DNA from: Heloderma charlesbogerti
Taxonomy: Eukaryota > Chordata > Lepidosauria > Squamata > Helodermatidae
Direction: 5' to 3'
Length of the DNA: 64,000 nucleotides
NCBI GenBank assembly: GCA_026122225.1
Contig: JANEZZ010001905.1
Coordinates: forward strand, 3,077,501 to 3,141,500
Under the pieces are notes generated by a model. It made no database searches. It was not told the origin of the DNA and saw nothing but the letters and a program-made list of their open reading frames with translations. This document shows, piece by piece, positions 33,690-45,115 of the stretch (within the stretch, counting starts at the first letter, position 1; each line of letters starts with the position of its first letter). The position numbers and the translations under genes are program-made.

Positions 33690-34170
33690 TTAGCTGTGTT
33701 GGCCCTATTGCCGCAAAAACAGCAGATAGTCTTGTGGCACCTTAAAGCAGGAGTGCAGAATCTGTCCCGGGGACCAAATCCAGCCCTCTGGGGGTCCCAT
33801 TCTGGCCCCCCGGGGTTCCCCAGGCCACACACCCCTCCACTGGTCCCACCGCCTTTCCCCAACCACTGACCATTTGGTGGTACTCTGGCCTTTCTACAGT
33901 TTTTTCCCATTCAAAAAGGTTCAAATGCCTCTTCCCCTAATGCTTCATTCCCAGCAGTAAGAGCTTTCAGCTAAAAGATGCTGACATCTTTTGCATTTTT
34001 GCCCCCCCCCATTTTGCATTCAGCCCCGCCCACCACTGGGATGCAGCCCCCGAGTGCTTGTCCAAAATGGGATTTGGCCCTTGGGCTAAACAAAGGTTCT
34101 GCACCCCTGCCTTAAAGACTAAAAAATGTATTCTTCATCAGATACGTGTAGAGAGTTTCAGGTTTATATG
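33690..34170 (+). repeat. Unclassified dispersed repeat that received a hAT insertion
   Basis: GTTAGCTGTGTTGGCCCTAT and GCAAAAACAGCAGATAGTCT, then ACTAAAAAATGTATTCTTCA after the insertion. Related sequence may occur at 3960-4000 and 36085-36160. Confidence 0.5.
33748..34109 (+). mobile_element. hAT-type non-autonomous transposon, complete with TSD
   Basis: 362 bases ending CAGGAGTGCAGAATCTG and AAAGGTTCTGCACCCCTG (inverted termini). An exact 8-base target duplication, CCTTAAAG, lies at 33740-33747 and 34110-34117. No transposase is encoded. It sits in the intron of RTP gene A. Confidence 0.92.
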
Positions 34171-35123
34171 CAATACATGTTGAGGGGGGAATTGTAAACC
34201 AGTGGGAGAGCATTTCAGGCTCCCAGGCCACTTTTCTTATCAGCGACTTCAAAGTGGCCCCTGTGGGGCAAAGAAACATCAACGGGCGATCAGAGCGAGA
34301 GACGGCTCAGTTAGAATTCATCAACAGATTCAATTCCATTGGCAGAAGCTTGAAATGGGATAAAGGTTTTTTTAATCACACTATATGTGTTAACTGGCTT
34401 TAAATAGCAGCTTTGTTGACCCACCTGTCCAAGCCGAACAAAGGCAGCTTCTCCACAAGACATTTCCAAACTCAGCCTGAAACCTCCGTTCTGTAGCAAC
34501 CACAACCAAGGCGGCCACAACAGTTTGGGGCCCAATACACAGGCTTCTGGCCCTCTCAGTTACATAATAACGTCCCTCGGAGGTTACTCAAAGAATAGAA
34601 ACAGTACAAAATATAAACAAACAGGTGAAAATACTGTGCTTTTTCACAAGGATGTAGAGGGGGTTTGCTGTAATTTTCCTCCTTTCAACAAGATGTGTTT
34701 TTAAAAGACTGTAAAATTTAAAGGCAGTCTACATATGCTCAGAGGCATTTTGTCCTTAGATTGTTTTCTATAAAGCTGATTCCCTTCAGAGGGGAACGCT
34801 GCTATGCTCATGCTTAAAGGCATTGTGTCTTTGGGCATTTTTTAAATTCAAACAGACCCTGGTTCCCTCTGCAACCAATTCTGCACAGTATCAGGATTCT
34901 GCACGTGCTCAGATTTGCCCTTGGCATTTTTAAATGTGTACCTCAAGCCTCTCTGCACATGCTCAGAGGTATTCAGCTCAAAGTGCCAACTTTTTAGAAA
35001 TCAATAGGTAGCAGTGCAACGTTCTAATCTCAACTCCCATATATTTAAGGCTACAGGTATGCTACAACACATTATGAATTACAAAATCATTAGCTATCAG
35101 GTAATATCCAATGTATTTATTAC

Positions 35124-35284
35124 CTTGCATGCGCATGTTCCTGCACTGAATGCTTCCATCCAGGTTCCACATTACAGAAGTCAAGTTTCTGATCCATCTT
35201 TAGACGCCAGTCGTCTCTTGGTTTCACGTCTTTGATCTGCTCCTCAAAAACCTCTCTCCAGAAATCCATGTTCAGTTTCTTCAT
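35124..35284 (-). CDS. RTP4-like: Receptor-transporting protein gene A, exon 1
   Basis: The exon is too short to stand out as an open frame. The minus strand reads M-K-K-L-N-M-D-F-W-R-E-V-F-E-E-Q, then VKPRDDWRLKMD and PGWKHSVQEHAHA, and ends in AG before the donor GTAATA. This matches the N-terminal signature of RTP proteins (W..xF..L....KP...W.L....L.....PGW..Y....F). It ends two bases into a codon, exactly what the exon at 32771-33338 needs. An internal Met (MDFW) five residues on is another possible start. The intron is about 1.8 kb and contains a hAT-type insertion at 33748-34109. Confidence 0.88.
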
Positions 35285-35441
35285 GTCTCTTTTGGGATGG
35301 ATCTTGCTTAATAATAAAAACTGCTTCGTTTTTCAGGAGCCAATATCAGAATGCAGAGACTTATTGCCAGCAGCTGCTTCCATATCAGGAAACCTTGTTC
35401 TCTGCCCTCCCTTACATAAGCAGCCCAGCCCAAAAGTCTGA

Positions 35442-35458
35442 GAAATGAAACTGAAAAG
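35442..35458. promoter_or_regulatory. ISRE/IRF-type motif upstream of RTP gene A
   Basis: GAAATGAAACTGAAAAG on the plus strand contains GAAANNGAAA (35447-35456), the core bound by interferon regulatory factors. It lies 163 bases upstream of the gene A start codon (the gene runs on the minus strand). The matching place in RTP gene B has nearly the same string, which argues for function. RTP4 is a known interferon-stimulated gene. No binding data are available. Confidence 0.6.
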
Positions 35459-35794
35459 AAAGCTCCTCCAACTCAACCCAGTTCATAATTTGTCCTTGAT
35501 ATGGGATACATCAGCTAGAGGAGGACAATGATCATTTGTGGGCATCCTCTGGGGGTCGCATAGGGGCATTTGGGGGCAGAGGGAGGCTGGAGATGGCTGT
35601 ATAGACTGCCAATGTCACTCTGCAAATAAAAGTTGAGTTTTGTGCCAGTTGTTATGGAAGGCATAAACCAGGGATAAACAGAAGGCAGATCTAGGACTTT
35701 GCAGAAGATCAGCAAGGGTTTCTGGCCCCCAATGGTTTAACAATAGGTATAACAAAACACCTTTTTCCTTCCTTCCCCCACCCCCTTCCTAGGG

Positions 35795-35850
35795 GGTTGG
35801 ACTTGATGGTCTTATAGGCCCCTTCCAACCCTACTATTCTATGATTCTAT
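35795..35850 (+). mobile_element. CR1 LINE 3' terminus
   Basis: GGTTGGACTTGATGGTCTTA and CTACTATTCTATGATTCTAT. Confidence 0.85.
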
Positions 35851-36317
35851 TATTCCTGTGTTAGATTGCTTGGTGTGGGGCGGGGACCAGAGAAGACTGG
35901 TATATGAAAGCATTTATGTGCAAGTTCTGGCCCTGAAAACAAAAGCTTGGACTAAGAGGCATTCAGAAGCACCTTATTCCTCAGTTCTGTGCCTGCCTTC
36001 CTAAGCTTACTATTTTGCACTTAAAAGTGAAGGTAGTTGTGATGGTCAAAAGAAAATTTCCAAAATTTGTATCCCCACCATACCTTTATTAGGCCAACTC
36101 AAAGGCCACAAATAATTGTGCAAGCTTTCGAGTTCTCCAGCATTCTTCATCAGGCAAGATGGTAAACAAAGCAAGAAAGGGAAAGTGGCTGATGTTCTAG
36201 CCACGGAGGTCTGCATTTATTGCAGGGCTTCTTCACATGGAGCTTTTATCCCTCTATTGAGATTGGTTACTCATGGAAGTTTGTGGGCCCTTTAGATAAC
36301 GTCGTCAAATTAATTTT

Positions 36318-36400
36318 TGTGAACTGCCCAGAAAGCTTCGGCTAGTGGGCGGTATAGAAATGAAATAAATACATACATACATACATACATACATACTCCA
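36318..36400 (+). mobile_element. L2-like LINE terminus with (ACAT)n
   Basis: GTGAACTGCCCAGAAAGCTT and GGGCGGTATAGAAATGAAAT, followed by about seven ATAC units. Confidence 0.8.
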
Positions 36401-38342
36401 GAGCGTCTCCAGCACTAAATGGCCTTTATTCCATTTTCAAAAAGTTCGGAGATAATGAGCTATCAAATTACCCTGCTTGAGTTCCGCTTGAGTTCCCTCT
36501 GTGAAAAGAGGAAAAGCCACAATAAGAGGAGCTAGACCACAGCGCCATCTAGCAGCTGATTAATGAAACATATGGAAGACTCAGATAAGGGGGAGAAGGA
36601 GGGGGAAAGGGCGGGGGGAAAGGAAGCGCGTGTAAAGGGAGTCCGTCGTGATCCTGCATTTAAAACGGAAGCAGAAAGCTCCGCTTTAAATGCGGGATTT
36701 TAGGCTGGTGTAGAGATGCTCACAGTCATAAGATGTGTAGTGGGAGGAGGCTGCAGACATTCACGTCTGGTTCTGCCAGATATAGGGAAGGTTTCAGGTT
36801 GCACCTGGGGCCTTGCCAAGGGTTGCTGGGAAGAAGCAACAAACAAACAAATTGTTGGTTGTTTTTGAAAAACATTTTTGAAAATATAGGTTGATGACGC
36901 TCAAGGTTCTAGCAGGAAACAAAATAGATCCCGCAAGCCTCAAGTCTGCCCGGCCCTGGCTTAGAGGACAGACCAGTTAGGAAGCTAAACAGGAACGTTA
37001 TTGTCTCTCTCTGACAAGAACAAGGCGGCAACAGGAAACTCCTGGCTCCAACCAGATACGGCTAGGGATACGCCATTCGACAAGCAGGAGGGGCTAGGCG
37101 CCGAGCCTGTCAGTCTGCAATGGCGGAGGCAACACAATCTAGTCTCCAGGGGCCATAAATAGAAACTGGGAACTAGTTTCTAGTTCATGCAAGCAGAAGG
37201 TTCCGTGCTACAAAACCAGTGAGCCTGCTCCACGCGCTGCATGGCAAGACAAATATATAAAACAGACATGGATGCCCTCTATTGCATTTGTTCCTTGGTC
37301 CCATTTTGGTGCTGAGGGAAGCTGAGGCACAGGTTAAGAGGCGAGCCCAAGATTGGTCAGTGAATGAAGAGCCAGAGTTTTTAACCAGAAATGACGGCTG
37401 GGTTTTATACACGAGGGGTTGTACATGCGTGCACCCCATTCGAACGCTACACCTCCATGTGAAGGGCCAGCAGCATCGAAAGCAGGGGCAGGTGTGCCGA
37501 GGAAGCAGGGAGATGAAGCAGACTCTTTTTCCCTGCCGTACCTGGCAGAGCACTCACCAAAGTCTCCTCCAATCCATTGTCCCTGTAAACGTTGGAAGTC
37601 TGGGGTGCAGAGCCTTTCGAGCCCTAGCAGCCGCATCAGGTGCTTGCTGAGGTGATGGGGGCTGCAAATGTATGTGCACACACATGCCCGCACACACATG
37701 CATGCATGCATGCACATCACGTAGAACTCACGCGCATGCACACCACTCACACCAGTAGCAACAAGCCGTGGTCTTGCAGCGACACCATCTGTTCCACTTC
37801 ACAGCATCAGTGTGCTGAAGCCACCACCGCCTGCCCCAGCCGACTCGACCCAACCCAGTCACCAGGAAAGAGGGACAATTGCTCTAGAAACTGGCATCCT
37901 AGGCAGCAAGCAGGAGCCTTTGAGCACTGCTTCTCAGGACAGCCCAGGGGTGCTTCCTGGGGAGCTCCAGGGACACTCTAGGAAAAAGGCATCTTTGGCA
38001 GAAGCCATACAGCCTGTTCCTAGAGCATCTTTTGCTCCCCCACCCCTCCTTCTTTTCAGCAGTGGCAGGTGCCAGCAGTCTGGGGGCTGCCAGACAGGTG
38101 TAGTATTTGTTATACTGAAATCGTGGGGGGGAAATAAAGACATGGGGTTAGGTCTAGATTTAGTCAGGCAACTGGGCATGTACATGGTTCCAGATGCCTG
38201 TTTCATTTTTACTTTAAATATATATTATCCGTGTTGCTTATTCCCAGGTAGATATGTTTAGCACCAGGGCAGCAGCAGCAAGAAAAAAAAAACCTCCATT
38301 TTGTTCCTGTAGCCATGATGCTGTGATTTAAGTGAGTTTAAA

Positions 38343-38900
38343 CTAGGGGTGTGCAAGCTTCGGATTTGGATTCCCAAAGCACGGTGGCCATTTTGTGACG
38401 TCTGCCATCTTGTGCAACCCCTAACACTACAGCACCCTCAACTGGTCAGTGTTGATAGTGCAGTCAAAGATTACATCTCTCGTCAGGAGTCATCCTTTCA
38501 AACAGGAAACAAATGCTCAGTCCCCACAGTCATCACTTTGAATCCCACTGCCCCAGATACACCTCACTTTGTGAAAATGACCCCCAGGCTATACCCCTTT
38601 TCAATGCAAAAGATAGGCAAGATTCTGCTCCAGGAAATGACACCCCCCCCCCGCAGATTGTCATGGCCTAGTCTCAATGCAAAAGCACATGGCTTAGTCC
38701 TTGTTGTCATCATGACAGCGTCAAAAGATGACTCCTTCCCCCTCCCTTTCCCCCTTCCTCACCCCCTCCAAAAGGGGGAGGAGGGGAGGAAAAGGGGAGG
38801 AGGGCGAGGGGGTGGGGAAGAAAGAGTTGGGCTTCAGCCCTAACAGAAATGGCCACCATGCTTCAGAAATCCAAATCCGAAGCTTACACACCCCTAGTTT
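38343..38900. mobile_element. Long foldback DNA transposon
   Basis: CTAGGGGTGTGCAAGCTTCG at the left is the inverse of CCGAAGCTTACACACCCCTAG at the right, and the inverted arms continue for about 45 bases (through GGATTTGGAT and GTGGCCATTT). TTTAAA flanks both ends. No transposase frame is evident inside. Confidence 0.85.
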
Positions 38901-39173
38901 AAAATGCAAAACTGCACGTGCGTGATCATATTATATTTATTTATCTATCTATCTATTTGTTTATGTATTTATTTTAATCAGGGATGGCAAACAGTTTTGT
39001 GTTCGCTGGTTGTTGTTTTTTGCTCTAAAGTAACAGGAGCGTAGAAGCAGTTGTAAAGCATGGAATGGGAGAATTGTTAGTTATGTGTTTCTCAACTGAA
39101 GTAACAGACACAGCCAACTAAAGGGGCACCTGGTACAACCTTTAAGTCCAGGGTCTAAAATTACCAAGCTGTG

Positions 39174-39410
39174 CTACTGTTCACGCACACAGCAGCTTTT
39201 TGATCTGCAGCTTTCTGATTCTCTTGTCAAGAACAGGGATGGGTCACCTAGCTTGGAGACTGCTTCGTCCGCCTCTTTCCTCCAGCTGGTTCTCTGCCAA
39301 TACGTTTCTATTTGTTGTTCCACCCCTCTACACCCTGGGTGTGGGGGAATGAATTCGGTAGAAGAGAAATGTAGCCACAAGGCTATTTTAAATACAGCAT
39401 TTCCTCGTTT
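39174..39410 (-). pseudogene. Relic of an RTP promoter/5' region
   Basis: This stretch aligns with the 5' region of RTP gene B (about 46150-46380). Shared blocks include a TTTAAAATACAGCATTTCC-like string, the ACCCTGGGTGTGG.GGAA segment, TTTGTTGTTCCACCC against TTTGCTGCTCTACCA, and a degenerate reading frame (VEQQIETYWQR against VEQQIKQTRAK). No RTP exon 1 follows at the expected spot, and the interferon-type motif has eroded to GAAGAGAAATG. It looks like the leftover of a third RTP copy. Confidence 0.6.
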
Positions 39411-39654
39411 TCACAGCTACTTTGCTTCTCCTCCATGTCTCGCTTAAATTGTGGAGAGGGGGGCTTGGCTATCTACGTGAGGACGAGGGAAGCTGGGGGC
39501 TTCCCTGCCCATTCAAAAAAACAGCAGTGCAGACCGTCTGCTCTGCACCCAAACCCCCCACAGAAAAGGAGGCCTTTTCCAGGACATACTATTTGACCAT
39601 CCAGAATTATGGGGCTTGCAGTCTACTGAGGTGGTGCTACTGTATAGGATTAAT

Positions 39655-39792
39655 GCAGCCTTTCCCAACCCAGGGCCCTACAGATGTTTTGGACTACAAC
39701 TCCCAGCATTCTGACCATTGGCCACACTGTCTGGGCCTGGTGGGAGTTGAATCCACAACATCCAGAGGGCATCAGGTTGGGGAAAGCTGGTT
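39655..39792. repeat. Foldback element, complete
   Basis: CAGCCTTTCCCAACC and GGTTGGGGAAAGCTG terminate it; ACTACAACTCCCAGCATTCT and GGTGGGAGTTGAATCCACAA are the inner arms. Confidence 0.85.
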
Positions 39793-40209
39793 TAATGAAT
39801 GCATGAAAGGTGCAAAGAGGAAAAATGGCACTGTTGCATGAGTGCCGTAAGTGCCCCAACTCCTTTCATCTCAAGAAAGATAATGAGGCCAGTTTGGAAA
39901 AGCGCTTTCCCATCCTTCTGTTAGACAAAATAAGGGTATGCTGCAGGAACACCTCAGTTTGTGGCCAGCTCACTGTTTCTATACGCCAGGGCTGCAAACT
40001 GTGCACCACCCCATAAGTCCTGTCTGGCGGCCTCCAGACCCCCAGCATCTGCTGCTGCCCAAAAGATGGGAGAAAAGAAAAAAAAAAGGCTCTAGGATTG
40101 ATTCATGCCACAGAGCAGGAGCTTCATGCCAGAGTGTCCCAGGGTTAAAGCTTCCTGCCTGCTTCCTGGGACGCTGTAGGAATGAGCATCCCAGGAAGCA
40201 CGTAGTCCC

Positions 40210-40557
40210 AGGAAGCGCATAGTTAAGCTATGCACACAGCACATAGTTAAACTATGGAATTCACCACCACAAGATGTAGCCACCAACTTGGATGGCTTTA
40301 AAAGGGGGTTAGACAAACTCCTGGAGGAGAAGGCTATCAGTGGCTACTAGTCCTGATGTCTATGTGCTACCTCCAGTACCAGAGGCAGTGAGCATATGTA
40401 CACCAGTTGCTGGGGAACATGGGTGGGAGGGTGCTGTTGCGCTCATGCCCTGCTTGTGGGTTCCTGGTCAACAGCTGGTTGGCCACTGTGGGAACAGAAT
40501 GCTGGATTTGATGGACCCTGGGTCTGATCCAGCAGGGCTCTTCTTATGTACTTATGG
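40210..40557 (+). mobile_element. LINE 3' end (same subfamily as 14030)
   Basis: TTGGATGGCTTTAAAAGGGG, GCTACTAGTCCTGATGTCTA and CAGGGCTCTTCTTATGTACT. Confidence 0.85.
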
Positions 40558-40861
40558 GGTACCTGCTCAGGAACCATAGCGACCCTTCCTAGAGCGATGT
40601 TTCCTCTTTCTTTCGCTGATCGTGTTGGGGTGGCTGGGACAGGGAGGGGGCTTCAGGACCTCGATGCTGCTCCTGCAAGACCAAGAGCTGTTGCTGCTGG
40701 CCTGCACACGTGCGTGCATGCATGCGAGGAGTGTGTGAGAAGCGGGGGGGAAGTTGTATGTGCATGCGCATGTATATGTGGATTCCATCACCTCAGCAGA
40801 CACCTGGTACAGCCCTCAGGACCAAAAAGGTTGTGCACTCCTCCTACTGACTGTTCCTATA

Positions 40862-41065
40862 AACCAAGGCCGCAGAACCTCTTTCAGCCTGAAAGCCGAA
40901 TTCCATTTTGGAGAAGCTGTTGGGGGCCGCATTCCAGTGGTGGGCAGGGCTGAAGGCAGAGGGGTGGGGCCAAAGGCAAAAGGGGCAGGGCCAAAGATAC
41001 AAAAAAACACCAGCGTCTTGTAGCTTAAAGCTCTTCCTGCCAGTAGCGAAGCCTTAGGAGAGGCA
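40862..41065 (-). mobile_element. hAT-like non-autonomous element, truncated
   Basis: Reverse of the 33748 family: GCCGCAGAACCTCTTTCAGC, GGGGCCAAAGGCAAAAGGGG and AGCCTTAGGAGAGGCACT. Confidence 0.75.
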
Positions 41066-41189
41066 CTGCAGGCTTCTCGAAGGGGGGGGGGGTTGCGCAA
41101 AAGCAAGGAAACAATTGAGGGGAAGGGAGCAGGGCCTTCTGGGGAGCCCCAGGCTGGGGCTGAGGTGCTGCACCCCCACCATAAACAAT

Positions 41190-41282
41190 TGAGAGTGCAA
41201 TCCTAAACACCTTTACGTGGGAGTAAGTCCCACTGAACTCAATGGGGCTTGCTCCAGAGCAGATGTGTACAGGATTGCACAC
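41190..41282. repeat. Short amniote dispersed repeat
   Basis: GAGTGCAATCCTAAACACC, GAGTAAGTCCCACTGAACTC and GTGTACAGGATTGCAC. Related pieces lie near 485, 4030, 58335 and 62880. Confidence 0.7.
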
Positions 41283-41944
41283 GACATAGGCCCGTGTTCT
41301 AACTGCATGTGAAAAGCACAAACCCCTTCGCTTAAAATATGTTTGTGGGGTAGGGAAGGTTGCCTGTTTGACTGGCCTTTAAAATTTAGCTATAAACGCA
41401 CTAAGGTATTTGAGAAGTACCCTCAACAAATACAATAAAAATACTGGCAAGAGACCAGGGTATTATTTATTCATTTCTTTACTGCCCAATAGCAGAAGCT
41501 ATCGTACCTTTTTACAAATTATGTATCTTTTACATATCATATCCAAGAGTATTTTTTATTATTTATTTGAAGTATTTTTATTCCACTCCTCAGCCAAATA
41601 GGCTCCCAGAGCTGTTGACATGCAATTAATAAAGCAAGACAGTCCCTGCCCACAGGTTTACAATCTAAAAAGACGCAGCGCACAAGGAGAAAGGAACGGG
41701 GAGGGAAGAGGAGTGGAAATTCATTCTTCCTGCAGGGCTGGGGTCATGGCCCTGCTCTCCCTCTCATCTCCCTCCATAGAGCCTGCTCGCATGGCTGCGG
41801 GTGGTGAGGGAAGAGGAGGCATTTCAAAAATAGGTAACAATTAAACTCTAAAGCACGCACATGCACCTCTTTTAAGAAACAGTTTTAAAAATCAGGTTAC
41901 AAATAATAACCTGGCACCTCAAATTATTTCAAATGTATGAGGCT

Positions 41945-42135
41945 TCCTTGGACTGAGCCTGTCCGTTGAGCCCAGTATCACACACCTAAGCAGCAGTGGC
42001 TCTCCAAGGTCCCACATGAGATCCCTTCCCAGCTCTGCTAGCTGAGGTTCCCTTCTGGAATGGCGGCACTGGGGTTTGAACATGGAACCTTTTGCATGCA
42101 CTGCACATGCTGTACCACTAAGCTACCACCTCTCC
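41945..42135 (-). mobile_element. tRNA-derived SINE
   Basis: Reverse copy: GAACCTTTTGCATGCACTGC and TGTACCACTAAGCTACCACC. Confidence 0.75.
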
Positions 42136-43098
42136 CATTTTAGCATTGACTACATCAAGGAGTGGGGCTTTAACCCTTGCTACGAATCTTGTTCCCTCAC
42201 AGCGAGATCTAAAATAATGTCCCCAGGGAAGAGATGAAAGTTAAGCTATTTAACCGCTGCCCCAAAAACCGGAGTGGAGGGAATAGATCTGGAGACTTTC
42301 AATCAGGGCCTGCTATTTTCTTGTTAATTGTTTTTCATCATTTGAAATTGGTTTGCACTTTGGTATGTTCAAGGTTTTACGTTATGTTTTATCGTGTTGT
42401 GTTTTAGGATTCTAATTTTTGTGAACTGCAACTAGCTTTTGGCTAGTGGATGGCATAGAAATGATTATGATAATCATAATTCCAGAAAATCCTATAACCA
42501 TGTCAGTTCCAGTCCAGATATATTAGTGGCTGCTGGAGTGGGCCTGTGAGGTTAAGTGGGACGGCTCTGCTGCAACTCTGACTCTCTGCATCACGTCCTC
42601 TACAGAGAGGAAGGCTACCAACCAAGTTTCATTCATGTTTAGGGCTTGACTAATCAGCACTATTGGGGTTAAGAAGGGATTTTCCTCCATGGCAGCTGAG
42701 CTAGAAACATACACCAGCCAGAGGAACATCATCTTACGAAGACAGATCGTTTCCACCAAATGATGCCTGAATTACATAGCAAGGTAGTGAAGGGGGATCC
42801 GTCTGGTGAGCGTCAAGATGTAATCCCGCCATTGCCCAGAACTGCCCAGAACTAGGCCAAGAGCCCATTCCTCTTTCTGTGTAGGATTTATCTATTTGTT
42901 TATTAATTTTATTTATGAGATGCCTCTCAAATAAGTGCCCTAGGCATTGTGTAAAAAAATTAAAAATACAGTATAACACAACCTAGAATGTAGAAATAAT
43001 CAACAATATAAAATCCATAACGGTATAAAGAGCAACCTTATGCCCACAGAAACGTCTTCAGCTTACACTGTGGTGAAAGAAAAAGCCATGTTTTCCTT

Positions 43099-43630
43099 TT
43101 ACTTCCCATGGATGGAGGCAAATAGGAAGAAAATAATCATGGCCATCCCAGCAAGAAAACAAATCAAGATCTTCCAGCAGCTCCACATGCTTCTCTCCCA
43201 CTCCATTCGTCGAACAGAGGAAGCGGGTCTCACAAAGCTTCCCTCCCACTGACCAGACTGCCCCAGGGAAGTGGGAGTGGATCGCACAAGGCACACCCCA
43301 TGTTCACATGCCTCACAGTTGTCCATATCATGTGGGCCTTCCAAAACACCCTCAGCAACAGGATGGCACAAAGGACGTGATCTGTTGCCTTCTCCATAGC
43401 ATTTTTCAAGGATCTTCTGCACCAAATTGTGGAGGACGCACTGAACCGTCTCATCACTGAATGTAGGTTCCACATACTTGTTACTGTCACAGTTGCAACA
43501 TCTCTGTCTGAACACTCGCATCTTCACCTGCCCCAAGGCCTGTCCCAATATGTTCTGGAGAAGGTGCATGTGGAAGACGACAGTCACCTGTGCTGACTTC
43601 CAGGAATGAGAACAATTTGAACACTTGAAC
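43099..43630 (-). CDS. RTP4-like: Receptor-transporting protein (RTP3/RTP4-like) gene B, exon 2
   Basis: After acceptor TTTCTCCCGTCAG the minus strand reads (R)FKCSNCSHSWKSAQVTVVFH, then QVKMRVFRQRCCNCD and VLHNLVQKILEKCYGEG, then LEGPHDMDNCEACEHGVC. The C-terminal anchor is ILICFLAGMAMIIFFLF before the stop at 43099. The three cysteine clusters of the 3CxxC zinc finger (CSNC, CCNC, NCEAC) are intact. The wording SAQV.VVFHM and KMRVF.QRC resembles RTP3 and RTP4 most. Joined to exon 1 at 45993-46132 in phase 2, it gives a protein of 223 residues, an apparently functional paralogue of gene A on the same strand 10 kb away. A tail-anchored membrane protein is expected. Confidence 0.92.
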
Positions 43631-43824
43631 CTGACGGGAGAAAGGCGGGTGGTTTACTCACAGGCAGCACTGATCACTGAGAACTCAAAACGGTTGAAGG
43701 CAGCGCTCGAGACACCCTGGCCCCAGACCATTTAGGATAAGAGCGGGGAGCCTTTTGCAGCCCCAGGAACAAATTGTTTCTAGGCAAACACCCCACTACT
43801 GGCATGCAGCCAGATCCCGTTCTC

Positions 43825-43842
43825 TCTCGTTCGTTCTTTCTT

Positions 43843-43906
<64 letters not shown>

Positions 43907-43910
43907 ACCC
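43825..43910. repeat. (CT)n (CA)n microsatellite
   Basis: A CT/TTCT run of about 50 bases followed by about 14 CA units. Confidence 0.92.
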
Positions 43911-43929
43911 CACTGCAACAGGCTTTTGG

Positions 43930-44115
43930 CATTTTTAGATTGTAGGGCTTTGAAGGTCAAGGCCAGCATTTTGAACTGAGGCTGGAAACAAGTTACTGGA
44001 AGCCAGTAAAACTGATGGAATCTGTTGCCCAGATCTTACAAGTGACACCCCCCAGGTAATACTTTTGCTGCTGCATTCTGGGCCAGGTGCCGTTTCCAAA
44101 CATTTGTCAAAGCAG
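43930..44115 (+). repeat. LINE-like dispersed repeat fragment
   Basis: GGCCAGCATTTTGAACTGAG, AAGTTACTGGAAGCCAGTAA and CTGCATTCTGGGCCAGGTGC resemble a common vertebrate LINE region. Confidence 0.45.
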
Positions 44116-44779
44116 CCCCACAGATGGTGCGTAACAGTAGGCTAATGAGAATGTTTCCACCACACAGATTACAATGGTCAGATCCTTTTATCCAGTATTG
44201 GGCGGGGAAGCCGAACTGGCCCCAGGGGTACGGATTGCTACCCAGGATCAATCCAGAGGGCCAGATAATGTCAGAGGGCGGGACCCCCAGAGCCCCACCC
44301 AGGCCCATTTTCCCTTTCGCCATGCAGAGAGCAGCATGAAGAAAGCCACTCAGCTGCCATCTGAAGAATCAGCTTTACCTTCCCAGTGGGAATGGCAGGT
44401 GGCAAGTAAAGGACTCCGCTGGCGCCTGAGGGGAGCTGCTCAAAGTGCCAGCTTCACCCACAGCTACCAACCCATTCGGGAGAGTGAATGGCTGGGGAAG
44501 GAACTTGACCGGCGCTTAGTGGAGCTGCACCTCCAAGCGCAGCCGAGCGCACAGCCGCTTTGCCTGCCGCTTGTTGTAATGATCAGGATGGCCAGTGGTG
44601 GGTGACAGGACAGATAACACAGCTGGGAAGCAGTGTGACATGCCCAGCTTCAAGGGGCGCCATGAGGAGGAGCGGATAGATAATGATTGGAATTAATGGT
44701 GTTATCAATGATGCTGCAAGACTTTTCAAAGTGTTGTGCCTGGGGTGGACTCGGGGAGCAACATTTGGAGCTTTTCTGC
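44116..44779. other. Stretch with a 143-codon open frame, no known product
   Basis: On the plus strand 44174-44605 is open and includes PSEESALPSQWEWQVASKGL. I recognise no domain and see no splice context. Probably non-coding or repeat-derived, but not explained. Confidence 0.2.
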
Positions 44780-45115
44780 GGGAGGCTGTTCGTCCATTTT
44801 ATCTGCTTTTGGTTTTGTGGCAGAACTGATATCTGAGCTCTACACAAAGAGCTTTTCCTTTCCTGCTTTTCTAATACACAACCTCTAGATGGCACCATGC
44901 TATAGCAGGATAATACAATTACACCATTAGGAAAAAATGTTTTATGTCACTTTCCGAAATAATTCTCCATTTTCCCTTCTCTAAAAAGAACTGCAGAAGT
45001 TCTCTTTAAGAACTGAAGCAAAACTGGAGGGTCACAACATCATCTAAAGAGCCTGTAAACACCCATGAGTAAGGAATGACAAGCACACAACAAATGGCTC
45101 ATGCAGAAAAGCTCT
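44780..45115 (-). mobile_element. Short TIR DNA transposon
   Basis: Starts GAGCTTTTCTGCGGGAGGC, ends GGCTCATGCAGAAAAGCTC, with CCTCTAGATGGCACCATGCT inside. Confidence 0.8.

Larger units (their letters stand above)
35285..43098. other. Interval between RTP genes A and B
   Basis: Apart from the RTP 5' relic (39174-39410), no gene is recognisable. It contains CR1 and LINE ends (35795-35850, 36318-36400, 40210-40557), a long foldback (38343-38900), a small foldback (39655-39792), a hAT-like fragment (40862-41065) and a reverse SINE (41945-42135). Bases 37150-38250 contain no repeat or exon that I recognise. Confidence 0.5.

Noticed and set aside
44174..44605. 143-codon open frame on the plus strand
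   Set aside because: No start context, no domain and a repeat fragment at its 5' side. Left as unexplained rather than called a gene.
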